Shown in pieces: positions 1 to 5,062 of a stretch of 7,522 nt of DNA. The stretch comes from an uncultured Halomicronema sp. (GTDB lineage Bacteria > Cyanobacteriota > Cyanobacteriia > Phormidesmidales > Phormidesmidaceae). Location of the stretch: positions 1 through 7,522 of the forward strand of contig CALCPB010000345.1 of assembly GCA_937897665.1 (NCBI GenBank). The letters are read 5' to 3'. The notes under the pieces are model-generated. The model was not told where the DNA came from. It made no database searches and worked only from the letters and a program-made list of their open reading frames with translations. Position numbers and translations under genes: made by a program. Each line of letters opens with the position of its first letter. The stretch's first letter is position 1.

Positions 1-276
1 GTATTCAATCTCATAGCCGGCGGCGGCAGTCTGCGCAGGCCGGAGGGCGAGCGCGATCGCGTCGCCACAGTGCAGGGATCGCCGAAATTCAGCAGCGGTG
101 TAGGTGATTGGCACCGCCACCGGGCCGCGACTAAAAAAGGTCTTTAGATCCACCCCCGATTCCTGTAAAGACGCTTCGTAGGCGGTATGGCAAATGCTTA
201 ACAACTGCGCAAAGTACACCACCCCAGCGGCGTCGGTATCTTGAAAGCGAATGGTGTAGTGATATTGAAAAGTCAT
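1..276 (-). CDS. 1,4-dihydroxy-2-naphthoyl-CoA hydrolase-like thioesterase (hot-dog fold), 3' end cut by window edge
   Basis: The first 92 residues of a 4HBT-type hot-dog thioesterase read leftward off the window, so the C-terminal part is missing. The visible signature is RFQDTDAAGVVYFAQ at residues 10-24. Asp15 in the DTD motif lines up with the catalytic Asp of the Pseudomonas 4-hydroxybenzoyl-CoA thioesterase family. The following LLSICHTAYEASL helix is typical of the cyanobacterial DHNA-CoA hydrolases (Slr0204 group). In that family the enzyme hydrolyses 1,4-dihydroxy-2-naphthoyl-CoA in the cytoplasm during phylloquinone synthesis. The start is the ATG at 276-274. An ATG at 283-281 is in another frame, and no strong Shine-Dalgarno sequence is present. 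The gene is divergent from the lipoprotein gene at 352. A general acyl-CoA thioesterase of the YbgC type is the main alternative. The fold is certain; the substrate is inferred. Confidence 0.88.
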   Translation of the reverse strand, partial: MTFQYHYTIRFQDTDAAGVVYFAQLLSICHTAYEASLQESGVDLKTFFSRGPVAVPITYTAAEFRRSLHCGDAIALALRPAQTAAAGYEIEY

Positions 277-338
277 CGATCATTTTGTAGGTAGGAACAA
301 CAGTTTAAGAACGCTGTCTGAACAGACTAGCCCTTCAT

Positions 339-344
339 AAAGGA
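339..344 (+). promoter_or_regulatory. Ribosome binding site of the lipoprotein gene
   Basis: AAAGGA lies 7 bases before the ATG at 352. This supports 352 over the adjacent ATG at 355. It sits in the 75-bp divergent spacer 277-351, which also holds the interrupted palindrome GTCTG-AA-CAGAC (316-327), a possible but unproven operator. Confidence 0.6.
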
Positions 345-351
345 TGTCGAT

Positions 352-1050
352 ATGATGCCTCCTGCCATGCTGCTGCGCCTGAGCCCCTGGGTCAAGCAGG
401 CCCGTTCCGTTTCGCTTTTTGGCGTGGCGCTGTTGGTGAGTTTGCTAGCTGGCTGTGTGGTACCCGCCGCTTCCGAACCAGACTCTACAGACACACCTGA
501 TACAGAACAGCCAATGCCCCCACAGATGCCCCTCGAAATGGTGCCAGATTTCGTCAGCGATCGCGTGCTCGCTCAAGCTGCGGCAGAGTTACAGGTGCCC
601 CTAGCCGAACTCTCCATCTTGCGGTTTACCCCAGAAGTTTGGAGCGATGGCTGTTTAGGTCTAGGCCAAGCCAACGAATCCTGTCTGCAGGCTTTGGTGG
701 AGGGCTGGCAGCTGGAGGTCGTGCATCAAGATCAGAGCTATTTCTATCGCACGGATGCAACGGGGGAAGCGATTCGTCGGTCCACGCTCGCGAACAATTT
801 GCCACCCTCTATCAGCGATCGCGTGCTGGCGAGCGCGGCAGCAGAGTCGGGGCTATCCGTCGAGCAGCTGACGATCGCCAACGCCGAACCACAAGTCTGG
901 GATGGCTGCCTGGGAATTGCCGAGCCCGATACCGTCTGCACGCAACAGGCAATTTTTGGCTGGCGAGCGGTTGTGGACGGGGGCAATCGCCCGTTGGTTT
1001 ATCACACCGATATGACTGGCAATGACATCCGGTTGAATGATTTGGAATAG
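352..1050 (+). CDS. Predicted lipoprotein with two tandem DGCLG/GW repeats, unknown function
   Basis: A 232-residue exported lipoprotein. It has a basic N-terminus, a hydrophobic stretch at about 20-33, and a lipobox LLAGC with the lipidated Cys at 35. A linker rich in Pro, Asp and Thr follows (36-65). Two homologous repeats come next, at about 67-142 and 154-227. Each starts with SDRVLA and carries W(S)DGCLG, a second Cys exactly 10 residues after the first (101/111 and 186/196), a GW motif, and a closing Y-x-TD-x-TG-x-xIR. The paired cysteines could form one disulfide per repeat, which would suit an extracytoplasmic location. Similar repeat proteins occur widely in cyanobacteria, to my recollection without a known function. 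The gene stands alone, divergent from the thioesterase and convergent with the Uma2 gene 19 bases downstream. The lipoprotein call is strong; no activity can be assigned. Confidence 0.85.
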   Translation: MMPPAMLLRLSPWVKQARSVSLFGVALLVSLLAGCVVPAASEPDSTDTPDTEQPMPPQMPLEMVPDFVSDRVLAQAAAELQVPLAELSILRFTPEVWSDGCLGLGQANESCLQALVEGWQLEVVHQDQSYFYRTDATGEAIRRSTLANNLPPSISDRVLASAAAESGLSVEQLTIANAEPQVWDGCLGIAEPDTVCTQQAIFGWRAVVDGGNRPLVYHTDMTGNDIRLNDLE

Positions 1051-1072
1051 GGGCGATCGCGTTTTGCCCCTA
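1048..1072. terminator. Hairpin shared by two convergent genes, with both stop codons in its stem
   Basis: TAGGGGC (1048-1054) and GCCCCTA (1066-1072) are perfect 7-bp arms around an 11-base loop that contains most of a HIP1 octamer (1053-1060). The TAG at the left base is the lipoprotein stop. The TAG read on the minus strand at the right base is the Uma2 stop. The loop carries TTTT (1062-1065), but no U-tract follows the stem on either strand, so canonical intrinsic termination is not obvious. Similar GGGGC/HIP1/GCCCC sequences occur, to my recollection, as dispersed cyanobacterial intergenic repeats. A bidirectional transcription barrier or 3'-end stabiliser is an inference. Confidence 0.5.
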
Positions 1073-1669
1073 CGACCACCGAACGGCGTTACGAAAATCC
1101 ATGACCGCATCAAACTGATTATCTGGCCGAACATGCGCTGCCAGCAGTTGGAAATCCAGATCGGGCAATAGTTCACTGGCATTCACCCAGGCATAGCCGC
1201 TGGGTTGGAGACGGTAAATCGAGAAGGTTTCCGGTTGCCATTGCCAAACTTCGGTCACGCCCAAGCCTCGATAAATCTCCAGCTTGTCTACCAAGCCGCT
1301 GGTGATGACTACCTCAATCGCCAGATCAGGAAATTCTTTTTTCGCACCGAAGCAATAGCATTCATCCGGCTCTAGTCCCCGCTGTTTGGCCGCCTGGCGA
1401 AACGTCGTGGAACCCCCAGCATGGAAGCGAGTGCGCGTTTCTTGCAAATAGGCTTCGACCAACATTCCGATCATTTTTTTCAGATCTTCGTGTTCTGGAG
1501 AGTTGGTCATAATCTCTAGCGTGCCTTCTAGATAGCTCAGGCGCAGCGTGGGAAAGTTATCCCCCAGCACTTCCAGCAGCGCGGTGTACCGTTCCCAATC
1601 AACACCATGTAGCAGTACCCGCTGTTCGGTACCGGCTTCTGGCATTTGTGTCAGCAGTGGAGCAACCAT
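1070..1669 (-). CDS. Uma2 family (DUF820) PD-(D/E)XK endonuclease-like protein
   Basis: A 199-residue protein of the Uma2 family, greatly expanded in cyanobacteria and related by fold to restriction endonucleases. Visible landmarks in order are YLEGTLEIM (46-54), SPEHE (57-61) before a helix, GSTTFR (86-91), EPDECYCFG (100-108), PDLAIEVV (114-121) and the TSGLVDKLEIYRGLGVTEVWQW segment spanning 123-144. Asp115, Glu119 and Lys129 are the likely metal-binding and catalytic positions by family analogy. The length is normal and the motifs look intact. The start at 1669 is the only ATG after an in-frame TAG at 1702-1700. A GAGG sits about 12 bases upstream, so initiation may be weak. The gene is isolated and convergent with the lipoprotein. 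Its cellular role is unknown; the family is suspected of DNA cleavage and may be linked to mobile DNA. Confidence 0.9.
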   Translation of the reverse strand: MVAPLLTQMPEAGTEQRVLLHGVDWERYTALLEVLGDNFPTLRLSYLEGTLEIMTNSPEHEDLKKMIGMLVEAYLQETRTRFHAGGSTTFRQAAKQRGLEPDECYCFGAKKEFPDLAIEVVITSGLVDKLEIYRGLGVTEVWQWQPETFSIYRLQPSGYAWVNASELLPDLDFQLLAAHVRPDNQFDAVMDFRNAVRWS

Positions 1670-1699
1670 CGCAATCCGTGCCTCATTTGGGCCATCAAT

Positions 1700-1789
1700 C
1701 TAACGGTACCGAATTGCTGGAGGAATTAGGCGATCGCCTAATTCCTCCAGTTCCGAGAACTGATGACCGTGTCGCTGCGAGATCGCCAT
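1700..1789 (-). CDS. Possible 29-residue ORF just upstream of the Uma2 gene
   Basis: Reading leftward, AGGAGG (1800-1795) is followed after 5 bases by an ATG at 1789-1787. A 29-codon frame then runs to the TAG at 1702-1700. It begins MAISQRHGHQ and includes EELGDRLIPP, which is encoded by the 34-bp palindrome. It is in the same frame as the Uma2 gene, separated from it by that single TAG and 30 further bases. It could be a short leader peptide, or the remains of an older N-terminus of the Uma2 gene. The surrounding G-rich sequence can mimic a Shine-Dalgarno site by chance. I do not recognise the peptide, and the call is weak. Confidence 0.22.
   Translation of the reverse strand: MAISQRHGHQFSELEELGDRLIPPAIRYR
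1717..1750. repeat. Perfect 34-bp palindrome centred on a HIP1 site
   Basis: The left arm CTGGAGGAATTAGGCGA (1717-1733) is the exact reverse complement of 1734-1750, with no spacer. The centre is the extended HIP1 decamer GGCGATCGCC (1729-1738). As RNA it would form a 15-bp stem with a GATC loop. As DNA it could extrude a cruciform. No poly-T follows on either side (TTCC to the right, CAATTC on the opposite strand), so it is not a standard terminator. It lies 48 bp before the Uma2 start. Confidence 0.95.
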
Positions 1790-1841
1790 GCCCCCCTCCT
1801 GTCCTTGGAGCTGGCGGGGGCGAACGGGGCGCGATCAGCCG

Positions 1842-1855
1842 TAATCAATTGATTA
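1842..1855. promoter_or_regulatory. 14-bp perfect palindrome, candidate operator
   Basis: TAATCAATTGATTA is fully self-complementary and lies about 145 bp upstream of the HD-oxygenase start and 173 bp from the Uma2 start. The size and AT-rich centre would suit a dimeric helix-turn-helix regulator. No regulator gene is nearby and no known consensus was matched, so the function is a guess. Confidence 0.35.
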
Positions 1856-1998
1856 AAAGGGATGGGGCTCAGCCCCCTGTAGACTGATCACGATCAGACC
1901 AACGTCGAACTGGAAGACAGCCTGACACTGTCGCCAATCAGCAGAAAACTGCCAAACCACTCGTTCCGTACTCCCCTGTTGTTTATCCCAGCCCGCCT

Positions 1999-2550
1999 AT
2001 GTCTCCTCTAATGGCTTCCCTACTGCAGCTCTATCGCGATCGCGGCCAGACCCAATACGGCGGCGAAGCAGTGAGTCAGTTAGCCCACGCCCTGCAGTGC
2101 GCCACCCTGGCCGAACAGGCCGGTGAATCGGCCGCGCTGATCACGGCTTGCCTGCTGCATGACATCGGTCACCTCATTCATCATTTGGGCGAAGATGCCG
2201 CTCAGCGCGGCTTCGATGACCGTCATGAATATCGGGCCGTGCCGGTTTTAGAGCAGCTGTGGCCCACAGCGGTGACCACATCGATTTGCCTGCATGTGGC
2301 GGCCAAACGCTATCTCTGCGCGGTCGATCAAACCTATTGGGCAGCACTCTCCCCAGCGTCACAGCGCAGCTTAGAACTGCAGGGGGGTGTTTTCTCGACT
2401 GCCGCTGCCGCCCGCTTTATTCAGCAACCTTATGCCACCGACGCGGTCAAGCTCCGCCGCTGGGACGATCGCGCCAAAAGCATTGACCAAACTACGCCTC
2501 CCCTCAACTATTTCATTAACATTCTAGAAACCGCTGCTGCGGGAGGGTAA
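1999..2550 (+). CDS. PhnZ-like HD-domain oxygenase (phosphonate degradation, mixed-valent diiron type)
   Basis: A 183-residue HD-domain protein resembling the Phn-HD family (PhnZ, TmpB). These iron enzymes use O2 to cleave the C-P bond of 1-hydroxyphosphonates, releasing phosphate. Visible landmarks are YGGEAVSQLAHALQCA (20-35), LLHDIGH (52-58), DDRHE (73-77), LHVAAKRYLCAVD (98-110), LSPAS (117-121), LQGG (127-130) and LRRWDD (152-157). His30, His54, Asp55, His76, His99 and Asp156 match the six iron ligands known for PhnZ. Tyr20 and Glu23 match its lid residues, and Lys103 a phosphonate-contacting residue. Length is normal for PhnZ. ATG 1999 is used; ATG 2011 is also possible, and neither has a clear ribosome site. 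No PhnY-type hydroxylase or transporter lies in this window, so the substrate is open. Other relatives, such as myo-inositol oxygenase, are larger and lack the YGGE start. Confidence 0.85.
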   Translation: MSPLMASLLQLYRDRGQTQYGGEAVSQLAHALQCATLAEQAGESAALITACLLHDIGHLIHHLGEDAAQRGFDDRHEYRAVPVLEQLWPTAVTTSICLHVAAKRYLCAVDQTYWAALSPASQRSLELQGGVFSTAAAARFIQQPYATDAVKLRRWDDRAKSIDQTTPPLNYFINILETAAAGG

Positions 2551-2623
2551 GCAAACTTCTTCGGCCTACCAAGCTGCCTCCCATTTGCCTTGCCGATGTC
2601 TTTGCGCCTTGGGAAGAGCCCGA

Positions 2624-2652
2624 CTGAGAGGCGCCGGACGCCGAGTGCTCAG
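2624..2652 (+). terminator. Possible hairpin terminator after the HD-oxygenase gene
   Basis: CTGAG (2624-2628) pairs with CTCAG (2648-2652). Inside it, GGCG (2630-2633) pairs with CGCC (2639-2642) around the loop CCGGA. An asymmetric internal loop separates the two stems. It lies 74 bp after the stop codon. No T-run follows, so any role in termination or mRNA 3'-end protection is tentative. Confidence 0.3.
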
Positions 2653-2911
2653 CTAAATCATTTCGGCCAGCAAAGTGCCCATTCCCCTTGCTACCTGGCA
2701 AAGCGTCTTACCCAGCAGCTAGCCCTACGCGGATCAGTCACCCCGTAAATTGATCAAATCTAACAATAGTCATAAGAACAATATTCCGTTGGCGGCAGCT
2801 GCCATAGGATGAACAGACACAGATTTTCCATAGGCAAATAAAAATCCTAAAGTTCTGTAAATGAAGATGTCAGGATCGCAACGTCGGTCTTTTGGCGTAA
2901 CAAAAATAAAC

Positions 2912-2941
2912 TTGACTGAGATGCAGTCTACGGTTTCTAAA
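2912..2941 (+). promoter_or_regulatory. Possible sigma-70-type promoter reading toward the receiver-like gene
   Basis: TTGACT (2912-2917, 5 of 6 consensus bases) is followed after 18 bases by TCTAAA (2936-2941, 4 of 6). Transcription would begin near 2950. That would leave a leader of about 380 bases before the ATG at 3334, or serve the short GTG frame at 2965. The match could be chance in AT-rich DNA. Confidence 0.25.
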
Positions 2942-3333
2942 ATCAAAACTAAAGGATATTAGTCGTGGCTCAGCATGGCTCGCCAAAGCCCGAATCAAAA
3001 AGCGCAGCTGTCGCCCAGGCTCTTCATCAATGCTAGTGTCTGGCTCCATCAAAGACGGTTTGGTTCGGGCAAGATTAGCTCAATCAACAGCCTTAATCAT
3101 TAATAAAAACTGCACAGCTACCGATTTTTGCCGACAAGAAAATGCGCTCATGAAGAAAATTGGTTTTATGGAATTTTAAAAAGCAGCAAAGCTGAAAAAA
3201 AAAGAATTTTCTCGCGAATCATCCCACCGGTCGAGCAGAATAAGGGTCAGCGATACGTTGCATCAGTGCCATGAACAAAGCGCACTGGGGATGAATTCTT
3301 CCGGTTAGAAGCTCACAACCTGATGGTTAAGAA

Positions 3334-3720
3334 ATGAAACTCTCTCAAGATTATGTTCTCGTATTAGACGAACGGCAGATCCCAGTCCAGGCATCAGAGC
3401 TTCCCACGATGTCTGAGCACTATTCCTTGGTGGTGGCTTCGTCTGCAGAACATGCCGTTGAACAAGCCCAGCAGGTCAATCCTTGTCTGGTGATCTTGGT
3501 GGGAGAAAACCAAACGTGGTTTGAACATCAGGTCAAAGCTCTTCGCTGTTCGGCCAAGGCACTGGCAATGACAATTGTCGCCTTGACCGAGTCGGCCTCT
3601 CCTCGATGGCAAGGTTCTAAAGAACTCTTAGAGTTGGATGGCTTTTTGGTGAAGCCTCTGACTGACGATATTTTAGTTTCACTGGTGCAGTCGGCTGTTA
3701 TCAAGCGGTCCTATCGCTAA
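3334..3720 (+). CDS. Degenerate response-regulator receiver-like protein, phospho-acceptor Asp missing
   Basis: A stand-alone 128-residue protein with the layout of a CheY-type receiver domain. The first strand YVLVLDE (7-13) ends in the acidic pair Asp12-Glu13. The third strand CLVILVGEN (51-59) should end in the phosphorylated Asp, but Val56 is there. The fourth strand TIVALTE (80-86) supplies the conserved Thr85. GFLVKPLTDD (103-112) carries the conserved Lys107-Pro108. Lys, Thr and one acidic residue are kept while the acceptor is lost, which suggests a pseudo-receiver that works by binding a partner rather than by phosphotransfer. No output domain and no histidine kinase are visible nearby. 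The ATG at 3334 has only a weak upstream purine stretch (TTAAGAA). A long hairpin follows the stop. Receiver ancestry is likely but distant; the partner is unknown. Confidence 0.75.
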   Translation: MKLSQDYVLVLDERQIPVQASELPTMSEHYSLVVASSAEHAVEQAQQVNPCLVILVGENQTWFEHQVKALRCSAKALAMTIVALTESASPRWQGSKELLELDGFLVKPLTDDILVSLVQSAVIKRSYR

Positions 3721-4491
3721 AACGCTTGGGGTCAACGTCAAGAGCTCTATTGACTGACTACGCCTCAATTCTCAGCGTAGTCAGTCGATAGATGTCAATA
3801 AACGATGAGGGTGTCGAGGGGCTATTTGGCATGGTCATAGCACATGACTTCGCAAGGCTTTGAGACATGATGCCATCAACAACACATCTGCCAAATAATT
3901 ACGCCTTACGACTGATTGCAAACCGCAGTTAGGGCAAGACGCTCCAGATCGCTGAAGTCGTGATTTAAGCAGTCTCTTAATTCCGCATTCCGTATTTCGA
4001 CCGCCGCATTCTGCGAGGCAAATAGCGGGTATTACAAGTTAATTGAGACTGCCCATACTGTTGGCAGGCATGACGATGGCTGTCGCTTGATGGTGAGGCG
4101 ATCGCGCCGGCACTCCCCCTTGCTGCAGGGCAGACAACCCACTATCGTTATCGTTTCGGCTGTCGGACTAGCATCTGAGACATCGTTCTTGATTACTTTT
4201 GTCAGAGCCCGACTGAAGTGAGGCGTCGTATGAGCATCTTTCCCTGGCCATACTTTGGTTCCAGCATCACGAGCAATTGAGCAATGATTTGTCTATGCGT
4301 TACGGCACGAAATTGAAACTGCAGTTATGTTTATACAAGCAGGAATATGGCACGGCTGGTGTGCATTGATGAATCGATATTGGACTTGAGCCACTATTAA
4401 CGCGAGGTCATGGGGTTTGCTACCAAAAGTTGTTGAAGAAAGTACTGTGCGGGTATTTAAATTTTGGTTTTGTGAAACCTTGCAAGAGGGC
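3721..4491. other. Long non-coding stretch (771 bp) after the receiver-like gene
   Basis: Apart from the hairpin at 3746-3792 I see no supported gene. A 43-residue frame (4090-4221) starts just before a HIP1 site but has no ribosome site. A 9-bp inverted repeat TATTTGGCA/TGCCAAATA encloses 3823-3897, and CAGTCTC/GAGACTG (3970-3976, 4045-4051) encloses another 68 bases; both are within chance expectation. No transposase motif could be read in any frame, though the many short interrupted frames would fit old decayed coding DNA. The last 75 bases are open in the frame of the next gene. Confidence 0.5.
3746..3792. repeat. 18-bp hairpin downstream of the receiver-like gene
   Basis: The arms are 3746-3763 and 3775-3792, with an 11-base loop (CTCAATTCTCA). 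The inner 12 pairs are perfect (GACTGACTACGC with GCGTAGTCAGTC). One T-G wobble at 3751/3787 is followed by five more perfect pairs. It lies 26 bases after the stop codon. The sequence that follows is TGTCAATAAACG, without a T-run, so it is probably not a classical intrinsic terminator. It may protect the mRNA 3' end or act as a factor-assisted terminator. It could also be a copy of a dispersed palindromic repeat. Confidence 0.85.
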
Positions 4492-4737
4492 ATGCATTTG
4501 CAAAACGAGCTTTACTACAGGCTGAAGCAGGCTAGTCCGGAGTATCGCACTCGACTCTATCAATTGGCCTGTAAGCTCACCCAAAAAGGGGCCGATGTTG
4601 TACTAACGGTTGGTGAGCAGAACTGTAGTCTATGGGCTAGCATTCGCAGCTCAAAAGACTTGACGCATACTATTGCCAGAAAAATGGCAGTGCCTGCTAA
4701 AACTCGTGTTCTGAGCGATCGCGTGTCGTCATCGTAA
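4492..4737 (+). CDS. Small uncharacterised protein, probably cyanobacterial
   Basis: An 81-residue protein beginning MHLQNELYYRLKQ. It consists of an amphipathic helical half (about 1-33, with RLKQASPEYRTRLYQLACKL), then a strand-like VVLTVGEQNCSLWASIRSS (37-54), then a basic tail ending in SDRVSSS. The helix-then-strand pattern resembles short conserved cyanobacterial proteins of unknown function, but I cannot name a family. The open frame extends upstream to a TTG at 4417 (106 residues) with a GTG at 4447. I chose ATG 4492 because ELYYRLK looks like a natural N-terminus and AAGAGG (4484-4489) lies directly before it, although its spacing is short. A HIP1 site (4715-4722) encodes part of the tail. 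The gene stands alone between long spacers. That it is coding is likely; the start is uncertain. Confidence 0.6.
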   Translation: MHLQNELYYRLKQASPEYRTRLYQLACKLTQKGADVVLTVGEQNCSLWASIRSSKDLTHTIARKMAVPAKTRVLSDRVSSS

Positions 4738-5062
4738 GCGATAACTTTGCAGTTTTGACCGAGCCAAATGCGGTAGCCAGGCCGGCGATGAGTGCTCTCC
4801 GATAGCTAACGTGGTGTAAAGAGGAACGCAATCGAGATAGTCCTATAGAGCGCTATTCTCACCTGTTTTCCGCGATCGCTGAGGGCGATAAATGAGGTTT
4901 TTCAGCGTTTGCCTCAAACAGAAAAACCGAGACGATTGCTCTAGCCTTGACGCTAATGGTCGCTGCACAAATTAGCTATTCCATTTACTGTAGTATTCTG
5001 TCAATCAACATCCGCCGCCTCAAGCAGTGTTGGCGATCCCCTCTGTGAGCGCCACTGAATCT
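4738..5062. other. Spacer between the small protein and the TPR gene
   Basis: No gene is supported. The spacer holds a HIP1 site (4872-4879) and the hairpin at 4896-4928. A TTGACG (4947-4952) has a poor -10 match (AATTAG, 17 bases later), and TAGTAT stands at 4991-4996. These are the best promoter-like elements for the TPR gene, but neither pairing is convincing. The last 36 bases are open in the TPR frame from a GTG at 5027. Confidence 0.4.
4896..4928. repeat. Two-tier hairpin upstream of the TPR gene
   Basis: GGTTTTTC (4896-4903) pairs with GAAAAACC (4921-4928). Nested inside, GTTTG (4907-4911) pairs with CAAAC (4915-4919) around a CCT loop. Thirteen pairs form, with a small asymmetric internal loop (AGC opposite A). 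It could end transcription of the small gene upstream or be a regulatory structure before the TPR gene. No T-run follows the right arm. Confidence 0.55.

Larger units (their letters stand above)
1670..1998. other. Divergent spacer rich in inverted repeats
   Basis: These 329 bases separate the leftward Uma2 gene from the rightward HD-oxygenase gene, so they should hold both promoters. No good -35/-10 pair was recognised. They contain the 34-bp palindrome at 1717-1750, the perfect 14-mer TAATCAATTGATTA (1842-1855), GGGGCT-C-AGCCCC (1864-1876) and CTGATC-AC-GATCAG (1884-1897). A plus-strand open frame crosses 1648-1887, but its overlap with the Uma2 start and low-complexity composition argue against a gene. 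CGGTACCG occurs at 1704-1711 and again inside the Uma2 5' end at 1627-1634. Confidence 0.6.
2551..3333. other. Long non-coding stretch (783 bp), AT-rich in its right half
   Basis: No convincing gene was found on either strand. After the oxygenase stop, a two-part hairpin spans 2624-2652 (outer CTGAG/CTCAG, inner GGCG/CGCC) without a U-tract. Further on are TTGATCAA (2750-2757), the palindrome GGCAGCTGCC (2794-2803), a possible promoter at 2912-2941 and a run of nine A near 3200. Two short frames start inside: GTG 2965 to 3036 (23 residues, with AAAGGA 8 bases before it) and ATG 2975 to 3103 (42 residues, no ribosome site). Neither resembles a known protein. The right part may be a long 5' leader for the receiver-like gene. 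Confidence 0.5.

Noticed and set aside
314..327. LexA-like box in the thioesterase/lipoprotein spacer
   Set aside because: CTGT and ACAG are only 4 bases apart rather than 8, and the sequence does not match the cyanobacterial LexA pattern.
639..1025. Plus-strand open frame inside the lipoprotein gene, plus minus-strand frames at 744-986 and 853-1182
   Set aside because: They overlap a gene with a lipobox and internal repeats, lack recognisable domains, and are compositionally shadow-like.
1648..1887. Plus-strand 79-residue open frame
   Set aside because: It overlaps the Uma2 5' end, has no ribosome site and a low-complexity Pro/Gly/Arg-rich sequence, and partly reads the palindrome.
2516..2701. 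Minus-strand 61-residue open frame over the oxygenase 3' end
   Set aside because: No domain, no ribosome site, and it overlaps the conserved oxygenase gene.
2870..3052. Minus-strand 60-residue open frame in the long spacer
   Set aside because: No recognisable motif or ribosome site; this length arises easily by chance.
3823..3897. 9-bp inverted repeat TATTTGGCA/TGCCAAATA as ends of a small mobile element
   Set aside because: A 9-bp match at this distance is expected about once or twice by chance in the window, and no target-site duplication was seen.
4090..4221. 43-residue plus-strand frame with a hydrophobic middle
   Set aside because: No ribosome site, no family resemblance, and short enough to be random.
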